Made by a program: the position numbers and the translations under genes. DNA of 64,000 nucleotides from Thermotoga sp. Ku-13t (lineage in GTDB: Bacteria > Thermotogota > Thermotogae > Thermotogales > DSM-5069): positions 806,001-870,000 of the forward strand of contig NZ_LNFY01000001.1 in assembly GCF_011057685.1 (NCBI RefSeq). Direction: 5' to 3'. The stretch's first letter is position 1. The number at the start of each line of letters is the position of its first letter. The notes beneath the pieces were generated by a model. It was not told the origin of the DNA. It did not search any database and worked only from the letters and a program-made list of their open reading frames with translations. This document shows positions 27,574 through 33,839 of this stretch, piece by piece.

Positions 27574-29189
27574 TTTTCCTCGCCCCTTTCTATTCTGATT
27601 CTCTGCTTGTTGACGATCGGCTCCAGACCTTCCACGTCCAGCCGTGCCGTGACCACGTACTCGCCACTCTTCAAATCGGCGTCAAGAACGACCATGAAAA
27701 GTCTCTGCGTTCCTGGCAGTATCGGATTCTCTTCGGTGTACGAAGCACTGACAACGCGCTCGGTCGATTCAGGGTATATGATCCCGTTCTCCTCCCGCTG
27801 TGGGATCACTTTCTCCAGTCCCACAGTTATCGAAGGAAGAATGTGTATGTTTCCCTCGTTAATAACGAGTACGTCGATGGCCAAGCTTTGTTCGGTTGGA
27901 ACGATGCGCGCAATCTGCATCGAAGATTTCTTAACCATTTCTTCGTCCTTTCCAACGAACACAAGCAGGTTGGCACCCTGTTCAACCTTCAGATCCTCCG
28001 CGGTCGCAACGAACAGAAGATCGAAATACTGACCCCCCCTGATCCCCTCTGGAGGTCTCGCACTTATCCTCACCCTTCTGCTCTGATTTGGTTTAAGCTG
28101 AAACGAAGTCGGACTGATCTCGATCCAGTCCGGCGCTTGGCCTCTCATCTCTATGGGAACCAGTTCGCCTGTCAGATCGTAGACCAGAGGATACACGGCA
28201 CCTGACACGTTCACGGTCTGTTTCCCCCTGTTGAATATCTCGATCGTGGTACTGCGAAAAGCGGAGGGCAAACATTTCAATTCGACGTTGCCGGGATCCA
28301 CAAAGATCAAAGGTGCTTCCGTCTGTTTCTGAACCTGAGTGCCGACTTCAGCTTCTGCCACGTTCAATTCCGCCTCCAGGATGGCTGGTCTGTAGCCACC
28401 GTAATAGACCATGGCCCTCGCGGTGTAACTTCCCGGAGAAAACTGTCTGACGGTTATGCTCCTCAGCTCGACCTCCGCCCCGGGGAGAATGGTTCCACTG
28501 CCCAAAGGAAACTTTGCCAGGGTTCTTCCTTCTTTGGTCTTGATCGTCAACTCACCAAAAACTTGTACGTGTATGTTCCCTTTGTTCGTAACGGTGGCTG
28601 TGAAAACGTTCGCGTTTGGACCGATGGTTTCCTGAACCAACGCCAGGGACGGTATTTCGCTTATCTTTTTGAGCGAAAGGTCCGTGACGTACAGCTCCCG
28701 CCTCGCTCTGCCGGAATCGATGCTGAGTTCGACGAAGGTGGCGATCTGATAGTCCAGCATGAGGGCAAAACCCATCGCTTCTTCCATGGTGGAAGGTTCT
28801 TCCTTCTCTGTAACGATCTTGAGCACAATAGATGCGTACCTTCCACCGCTCACTCCACGGGGAACACTTATTTCGACATCAACCTTCCGAGCACTCTTGG
28901 CTGGCACAGAGAATCTGGTTGGTGTTACCTTGACCCATTTCGCGGCAGAATGATCGGTCGATCCTGCAGGTGCCACGTTGTAGCCACCATCTTTGTTTTG
29001 AACGACATCCGCCACCAGAACTTCGAAGTCAACGGATTCGAATTCGTCAGCGTTCTCAACGAATATTGAAAAGGTGGTTACTTCGCCCGCTTTGACCGCT
29101 CTGCTCACCAGAACAGGATCGATGCGAACGCTGAACGAGAAAACCATCAAACATGCCAGAATCATAGCAAAAATCGTTATCTTTCTCAT
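27570..29189 (-). CDS. Secreted protein with two DUF916-like/Ig repeat units
   Basis: 539 residues from the ATG at 29189 with GGGGTGA upstream. Signal peptide MRKITIFAMILACLMVFSFS. The mature protein is an internal duplication: each half begins with a DP..V-type strand, carries a WVKVTPTRFSVPA / WIEISPTSFQLKP motif (about residues 85 and 350), then a GGRY / GGQY strand and an Ig-like domain with a N-K/E-GNIH motif. No membrane anchor at the C-terminus. Such modules bind surface polymers or other Ig strands; here it is probably a structural or chaperone partner of the co-transcribed secretin. Confidence 0.72.
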   Translation of the reverse strand: MRKITIFAMILACLMVFSFSVRIDPVLVSRAVKAGEVTTFSIFVENADEFESVDFEVLVADVVQNKDGGYNVAPAGSTDHSAAKWVKVTPTRFSVPAKSARKVDVEISVPRGVSGGRYASIVLKIVTEKEEPSTMEEAMGFALMLDYQIATFVELSIDSGRARRELYVTDLSLKKISEIPSLALVQETIGPNANVFTATVTNKGNIHVQVFGELTIKTKEGRTLAKFPLGSGTILPGAEVELRSITVRQFSPGSYTARAMVYYGGYRPAILEAELNVAEAEVGTQVQKQTEAPLIFVDPGNVELKCLPSAFRSTTIEIFNRGKQTVNVSGAVYPLVYDLTGELVPIEMRGQAPDWIEISPTSFQLKPNQSRRVRISARPPEGIRGGQYFDLLFVATAEDLKVEQGANLLVFVGKDEEMVKKSSMQIARIVPTEQSLAIDVLVINEGNIHILPSITVGLEKVIPQREENGIIYPESTERVVSASYTEENPILPGTQRLFMVVLDADLKSGEYVVTARLDVEGLEPIVNKQRIRIERGEEK

Positions 29190-29220
29190 CTTCACTCACC
29201 CCTGATCTCTCAGACTTGGA

Positions 29221-29245
29221 AAAAACGAGGGGACAAACGTCCCCC
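29221..29245 (-). terminator. Hairpin terminator inside the secretin cluster
   Basis: GGGGAC/GTCCCC with a four-base loop and six T on the minus strand, between the 29274 gene and the Ig-repeat gene. Probably a partial terminator that lowers expression of the secretin genes relative to the exported proteins upstream. Confidence 0.7.
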
Positions 29246-29273
29246 CGTCGCTGTTATGTCACTCTTTCCTTAA

Positions 29274-29963
29274 TTAGGGTAACTGCGTGTAGTTGTAGTC
29301 TGGATTAAAGAAACCAGTTCCTGGATCTATCCAGGGTTTTATCCTCTGAAGTGTCAGAACGATCGTTCCACTGGTGCTGTAGTTGCTCGCAGAGTTGCAT
29401 TCAGCAACATGTATCTTGTTCCACAGCTTCGTTTGGAGACCATAGTGCAATTGATTGCTGTCTGGTATTGTGAAGCTCACGTTCGCTATTTCGGAAGCTG
29501 CCGCGAACTGGATGTTGCTGTTGCTGGAGCCAAAACCATACCACATGTCGATGTAGTTTTTCACTGTTGTATAAGGTCCTTGATACGTTGGGCTTGCAAG
29601 ACCAGTGAAGGAAACAAGCACTTCACCGTTGCTCGCGATCGTTGCTGTGATGCAGTCTGTCAGATACATGCCTGGTTTTCTAACGTACCACAGCCACTTG
29701 GTCCCAGTGAGACTGAAATTGATCCACTGAGCAACCGAAACGTCAACTCCAACTTCGATTGTCCATTGTCTCTTGTTGCATGCACCCTCTGCTCCACCGA
29801 CTGAGAACGCCCAGGCATCGGCTTCAACATCTTCAGGTCCGTCGCTGATCGAAACCCACTCTCCGTCAATCCACTTCCAAACCTCCAATTGCTGGCTGGC
29901 AGCAACTGCGAAAACTGTGAACGTTAAAAACATTGCCACGAGTATCAACGTAAGTTTCCTCAT
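29274..29963 (-). CDS. Secreted protein with W-Y-V-R/K-KPG domain, small paralogue
   Basis: 229 residues; AAAGGAGGG precedes the ATG. Signal peptide MRKLTLILVAMFLTFTVFAVA. The domain beginning near residue 90 with WLWYVRKPGMYL and ending in a strand TIVLTLQRIKPW is repeated in the next upstream gene (AWYVKKPGQYVA ... TVTFTLQAV). Three Cys occur in the mature part. Composition is high in Trp, Tyr, Ser and Asn, like a surface or filament protein. Family unknown. Confidence 0.72.
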   Translation of the reverse strand: MRKLTLILVAMFLTFTVFAVAASQQLEVWKWIDGEWVSISDGPEDVEADAWAFSVGGAEGACNKRQWTIEVGVDVSVAQWINFSLTGTKWLWYVRKPGMYLTDCITATIASNGEVLVSFTGLASPTYQGPYTTVKNYIDMWYGFGSSNSNIQFAAASEIANVSFTIPDSNQLHYGLQTKLWNKIHVAECNSASNYSTSGTIVLTLQRIKPWIDPGTGFFNPDYNYTQLP

Positions 29964-29996
29964 AAACTTTCCCTCCTTTTCACACCTTCCAGCTTG

Positions 29997-31082
29997 TTAC
30001 TTTCCACCTTGCCCACTTTCACCTTCGATGTGATTTTGTACGGCTTGGAGCGTGAACGTTACCGTCGCGGTGTTTCTGTACGTTCCAGCCTGTTGAGTTC
30101 CAACAACAATCTTGTGCAACATGTTCATCATCTGCCCGTTCTGTAAGGTCAGCGACTGGTTGTTCAAATCAGTAGCCCTTATCCAGCTCTGTACGCTTGA
30201 AAGATCCTCTGCGAACGAGTAATAAACGGGCAGTTTCTCCTCTCCACCTCCTTCCAAGGAAAGATCATCGAAATTAGAAAAAGTAACGAGGACAGGATGA
30301 CTCGCCGTCACGATCGCTGCTGTCAGAAATTTCGCAACGTACTGCCCCGGTTTCTTGACGTACCAGGCAACGTTGATGTTGCTCACCTGGATGCACATCT
30401 TGGTCTCTTCCTCTTCACCTGCCCACGCTGTTTCCTCATTTGATCCGTTATAAACCTTCAAATGCAACAGAATGTAGATCGTCGAAACTTCGGTCGCCGG
30501 GAGCGTCACGGTGTAGGTATCTTGGTTCACTGGCGTTGAATATGACCTCTTGTAGGGAAACTGTCCAGGTGCTAGTTCACTGTTGCTCAGGTTTGTTGGT
30601 TCTTCGGTGAAAAGATGCAGATGAGATTCACTCGCAACCCAGTTATCGAAGAGAGAAAAAGACACAGACAGGCTATTGTTTTCGCTTTTAACCGTCGCTC
30701 TCCCGATCCATTCGTGCTGCCCAGCGATGATTTTGTAGTATCTTTTAACGCTATCGAGAGGATAAGCCATGTAGAAGTACCACTTTCCACCGCCCCCTGC
30801 ACTTTTTATGGTCACGATCTGAGAGTCAACATGGTTCGATGTGGGAGGTTCTAAAACTATAGTTCCCGCTATCGGGACAGACACGTTGCTGTTGAAAAAT
30901 TCACGGGCAGAAGGTAACTCAACCTTGATTTCAGACTCACTCTTATCTACCACTTTCCAAAGACCCGTTGTTGGATCGTACCTGTAGACTGTTGGTACAT
31001 AGGCAAGCGCCCCTGAAATGAGAAAAAGTATGGCAGAGACATATAAGCTTGTTCTAAGAACCTTCCTTGGCCACTCACCCAT
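29997..31082 (-). CDS. Secreted protein with W-Y-V-R/K-KPG domain, large paralogue
   Basis: 361 residues from the ATG at 31082, with AAGGTGA upstream. An N-terminal hydrophobic segment (VLRTSLYVSAILFLISGALA) is a signal peptide. An N-terminal beta-rich region (about 35-200) is unique; the C-terminal region (about 235-350) is homologous to the neighbouring 229-residue protein. Both start near a VYRYDPTTGLWK or EVWKWIDGEW type strand. First gene of the secretin cluster; about 35 bases separate the two paralogues. Confidence 0.7.
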   Translation of the reverse strand: MGEWPRKVLRTSLYVSAILFLISGALAYVPTVYRYDPTTGLWKVVDKSESEIKVELPSAREFFNSNVSVPIAGTIVLEPPTSNHVDSQIVTIKSAGGGGKWYFYMAYPLDSVKRYYKIIAGQHEWIGRATVKSENNSLSVSFSLFDNWVASESHLHLFTEEPTNLSNSELAPGQFPYKRSYSTPVNQDTYTVTLPATEVSTIYILLHLKVYNGSNEETAWAGEEEETKMCIQVSNINVAWYVKKPGQYVAKFLTAAIVTASHPVLVTFSNFDDLSLEGGGEEKLPVYYSFAEDLSSVQSWIRATDLNNQSLTLQNGQMMNMLHKIVVGTQQAGTYRNTATVTFTLQAVQNHIEGESGQGGK

Positions 31083-31190
31083 GCAACAGTCACCTTCTCT
31101 GAGCCACATACTAGTCATGAGGCTCAAAGTATGCTGGAAATTGACTTTCAATCGGCTGAAAATTTACTCAAAATCGGCTAAAAACGTAGG

Positions 31191-31220
31191 AAAAAAGAAG
31201 GCGAGCGGATGCTCGCCTTC
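31191..31220 (-). terminator. Intrinsic terminator of trpB2
   Basis: Ten-bp stem GAAGGCGAGC/GCTCGCCTTC (31197-31220) overlapping the trpB2 stop codon, followed on the minus strand by six T. Confidence 0.9.
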
Positions 31221-32490
31221 AGGAAACATAAGCGGTGAGGTCGAACAAACCGTGGCCACTGAGGTTGAAAACGATGACTTCCTCTCTCTTTTCTTCTTTT
31301 GCCCTGAGCGCCTCTCTGATCGCCCCGTTGATCGCATAGGAGCTTTCCGGTGCGGGCACGATCCCTTCGAGCTTTGCGAACAGGCGCGCCGAATCGAAAA
31401 CCTCTTCCTGGTCGAATGCAACCGCTTCGATCAGACTTTCCTTAACCAGTCTCGAAACGATCGGTGCGGCTCCGTGATATCGCAAACCTCCTGCGTGGAT
31501 CTTCGGGGGGATGAAATCTTTACCGAGGGTGTACATCTTCAGAAGCGGTGTCATACCGGCGGTGTCACCGTAGTCGTACTCGAACCTTCCTTTCGTGAGC
31601 GATGGACAGGCCGTCGGCTCACAGGCTATCAACCTTATGTTCTTTCCTGAGAGTTTGTCTGGTATGAACGGAAGTATCGTACCTGCGAAGTTCGATCCTC
31701 CACCGTGACAGCCCAGAACAATTGTGGGCGTTTCGTTCAACAGCTGGAGCTGTTTCTTGATCTCGAGTCCTATCACGGTTTGATGTAAAAGCACGTGGTT
31801 CAACACGCTGCCAAGCGAGTACTTTGTGCCAGGATCGGACAGTGCGACCTCGATCGCTTCGCTGATCGCGATACCCAGACTGCCCGGCATCTCGCCGTTC
31901 TTTTCGAGCAAAGATCTTCCAAAGTTTGTCCTGTCGCTCGGACTTGGCACCACGTCGCCACCGAAGAGTCTCATCAGATACTTTCGCATGGGTTTCTGCT
32001 CGTAACTGATCCTCACCATGAACACATTCACCGCCAGTCCGAACTTGGCGCCAGCGTAGCACAGGGCACTTCCCCACTGTCCCGCGCCCGTTTCAGTCAC
32101 CAGCCTCCTGGTGCCGGAGATCTTGTTGTAGTACGCCTGAGCGAGGGCCGTGTTCGTCTTGTGACTGCCCGTCGGGCTCACACCTTCATACTTGTAGTAG
32201 ATGCGTGCGGGCGTCTGCAGATACTCTTCCAGATAGGTAGCCCTGTACAGTGGGGTAGGTCTGTAAACCGCGTACTCTTTCAGCACAGGCTCGGGAATGG
32301 GAATTTCTCTCTGCTCGCTCACTTCTTGTTCGATGAGTGGTTCCGGAAAGATCGCAGAAAGCGCCTGGGGAGAAATGGGTTGTTTCGTTTTTGGATCGAG
32401 CGGAGGATCGAGTTTGAAAGGCAAATCCGCAAGCACGTTGTACCAATGTCTCGGCATGTCTTCAACCTTCAGATCCACCCTGACTCTCAC
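31219..32490 (-). CDS. trpB2: Tryptophan synthase beta chain, TrpB2 type
   Basis: 423 residues from the GTG at 32490, with AGGAGGTG four bases upstream. TrpB2 hallmarks: longer than TrpB1, N-terminal extension ending RPTPLYRA, PLP lysine in GSHKTNTALAQ (near residue 108) and phosphate loop CHGGGSNFAG. It condenses indole with serine to make tryptophan; TrpB2 often works without TrpA and may salvage indole. No other trp gene is here. A strong promoter, Trp-codon leader and terminator-antiterminator pair sit upstream, so expression should rise when charged tRNA-Trp is scarce. Confidence 0.93.
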   Translation of the reverse strand: MRVRVDLKVEDMPRHWYNVLADLPFKLDPPLDPKTKQPISPQALSAIFPEPLIEQEVSEQREIPIPEPVLKEYAVYRPTPLYRATYLEEYLQTPARIYYKYEGVSPTGSHKTNTALAQAYYNKISGTRRLVTETGAGQWGSALCYAGAKFGLAVNVFMVRISYEQKPMRKYLMRLFGGDVVPSPSDRTNFGRSLLEKNGEMPGSLGIAISEAIEVALSDPGTKYSLGSVLNHVLLHQTVIGLEIKKQLQLLNETPTIVLGCHGGGSNFAGTILPFIPDKLSGKNIRLIACEPTACPSLTKGRFEYDYGDTAGMTPLLKMYTLGKDFIPPKIHAGGLRYHGAAPIVSRLVKESLIEAVAFDQEEVFDSARLFAKLEGIVPAPESSYAINGAIREALRAKEEKREEVIVFNLSGHGLFDLTAYVS

Positions 32491-32514
32491 AGTTCCACCT
32501 CCTGACGATTTCAA

Positions 32515-32548
32515 ATAAAAAAGGGGCTCTCTTCTTCAAGAGAGCCCC
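32515..32548 (-). terminator. Attenuator (regulated terminator) before trpB2
   Basis: Perfect 11-bp stem GGGGCTCTCTT/AAGAGAGCCCC (32523-32548) with a four-base loop; six T follow on the minus strand, all upstream of the trpB2 ribosome site. Its 5-prime GGGG (32545-32548) is shared with the antiterminator. Confidence 0.9.
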
Positions 32549-32597
32549 GATTCGATGCGAGGTTAAAGCACGCGGTGCCTACCCCGTCGAATCGGGG
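32545..32597 (-). promoter_or_regulatory. Antiterminator of the trpB2 leader, with a T-box-like motif
   Basis: CCCCGATTCGA (32587-32597, minus strand) pairs perfectly with TCGAATCGGGG (32545-32555), which would block the terminator. The loop contains GGGGTAGGCACCGCG (32571-32585), equal to a trp-type T-box sequence (GGGTGGCACCGCG) except for one inserted A, followed by a GCG/CGC mini-stem. A further segment AGTTGGGG (32665-32672) can pair with CCCCGATT and would act as anti-antiterminator. Confidence 0.75.
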
Positions 32598-32656
32598 CAG
32601 CACCACCACCAGTTGTTCTCAACGAAAATGTTCCTCGAAGTTATCAGTTTACTCAA
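32579..32656 (-). CDS. Tryptophan-codon leader peptide of trpB2
   Basis: A 25-codon frame from a TTG with GGGGTGA five bases upstream (a GTG nine bases earlier is also in frame). Codons 16-18 are three consecutive TGG (Trp) and 19-20 are TGC (Cys), ending WWWCCPDSTG and TAG. The antiterminator 5-prime arm starts at codon 21, just beyond a ribosome stalled at the Trp codons; a ribosome reaching the stop would cover that arm and free the terminator. This is the geometry of classical trp attenuation. Confidence 0.78.
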   Translation of the reverse strand: MSKLITSRNIFVENNWWWCCPDSTG

Positions 32657-32680
32657 AGGTTTCACCCCAACTTTGCCTAC

Positions 32681-32710
32681 ATTATATCACTCTGCAAACC
32701 TGCCTGTCAA
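32681..32710 (-). promoter_or_regulatory. Promoter of the trpB2 leader
   Basis: Consensus minus 35 TTGACA (32705-32710), 18 bases, consensus minus 10 TATAAT (32681-32686), read on the minus strand. Confidence 0.92.
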
Positions 32711-32737
32711 ATTCTCTCTAGAATTTGCGGGTACAAT
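32709..32737 (+). promoter_or_regulatory. uxuA promoter with palindromic operator-like site
   Basis: Minus 10 TACAAT (32732-32737). The 18-bp palindrome AAATTC-N6-GAATTT (32709-32726) occupies the minus 35 region of uxuA and touches the minus 35 of the divergent trpB2 promoter. A regulator bound there could affect both. Confidence 0.55.
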
Positions 32738-32757
32738 AATAAATAGAGGTGGAGAGC

Positions 32758-33834
32758 TTGAAGATCGTTTTTCGCTGGTTCGGTGAAGAAGATCCCGTGA
32801 AACTGGAACACATAAGACAGATACCGGGCGTGGAAGGTGTTGTGGCCGCGCTGTTCGATGTGCCCGTGGGAGAGGTCTGGCCACTCGAGAAGATCATGAA
32901 TTTGAAGAAAAAGGTCGAAGCACACGGACTGAAATTCGAAGTGATCGAGAGTGTCAACGTGCACGAAGACATAAAGCTCGGTCTTCCTTCGAGAAAAAAG
33001 TACATCGACAACTACAAAGACACGATCGTGAACCTCGCAAGGGCAGGCGTAAAGGTTGTCACTTACAACTTCATGCCGGTCTTCGACTGGCTCAGGACAG
33101 ATTTGAGATACAAACTCCCGGATGGTTCCGAAACCATGGCGTACGACGATGAGCTCGTTCGAAGTATCACACCGAGACAGCTCGTGAAGATGATGAAAAA
33201 AGGTTCTTCGAACTTCGTCCTGCCAGGCTGGGAGTGGGAGAAGCTCGCAGAACTTGAAAAAACTCTGCAGATGTACGAAGGCATGAGTGAAGAAGATCTT
33301 CTAAAGAACCTGATCCACTTTCTCAAAGAAGTCGTTCCGGTGTGCGAACGGTTCAACGTCAAACTGGCCATCCATCCGGACGATCCACCCTGGAGCGTTT
33401 TCGGTCTGCCCAGGATCGTGACGTGCGAGGAGAACATAGAAAAGATATTGCTCTCGGTGGACAGCCCTTCCAACACGCTTGCGCTTTGTACAGGCTCACT
33501 CGGTGTGAACACGAAGAACGACTTACCAAGGATGATACGCCGTTTCGGTTCGATGAAAAAGATCAGCTTCGTACATTTGAGAAACTTCAAACTCATCGGT
33601 GAAAAGAAGTTCTACGAGAGTGCGCATCCAACCTTCTGTGGGTCGCTCAACATGCTGCAGATCGTCAAAGCCCTGCACGAGATAAATTACGACGGTTATC
33701 TCAGACCAGACCACGGAAGAACGATCTGGAACGAGAAGGCAAGGCCAGGTTACGGGCTCTACGACAGAGCCCTCGGTGTGTGCTACATCCTGGGACTTTG
33801 GGAAGCAATAAGTTCAGAAACTGAAGCGAGGTGA
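32758..33834 (+). CDS. uxuA: Mannonate dehydratase
   Basis: 358 residues from the TTG that follows GAGGTGGAG; a GTG at 32749 is in frame but overlaps that site. KIVFRWFGEEDPV at the start, HPDDPPW (metal-binding His/Asp), the RPDHGR motif and the ARPGYGLYDRALG segment are diagnostic. UxuA dehydrates D-mannonate to 2-keto-3-deoxygluconate in glucuronate catabolism, using Fe2+ or Mn2+. No other hexuronate gene is in the window. The next gene begins a few bases later. Confidence 0.95.
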   Translation: MKIVFRWFGEEDPVKLEHIRQIPGVEGVVAALFDVPVGEVWPLEKIMNLKKKVEAHGLKFEVIESVNVHEDIKLGLPSRKKYIDNYKDTIVNLARAGVKVVTYNFMPVFDWLRTDLRYKLPDGSETMAYDDELVRSITPRQLVKMMKKGSSNFVLPGWEWEKLAELEKTLQMYEGMSEEDLLKNLIHFLKEVVPVCERFNVKLAIHPDDPPWSVFGLPRIVTCEENIEKILLSVDSPSNTLALCTGSLGVNTKNDLPRMIRRFGSMKKISFVHLRNFKLIGEKKFYESAHPTFCGSLNMLQIVKALHEINYDGYLRPDHGRTIWNEKARPGYGLYDRALGVCYILGLWEAISSETEAR

Positions 33835-33839
33835 AAATT

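Noticed and set aside
29997..31151. Longer start for the large secreted paralogue
   Set aside because: The extra 23 residues precede the ribosome site AAGGTGA and would bury the signal peptide.
32515..32680. Complete T-box riboswitch before trpB2
   Set aside because: A T-box-like core is present, but only about 100 bases precede it, too little for a standard Stem I with specifier loop, and the core has an inserted A. Kept only as an alternative reading.
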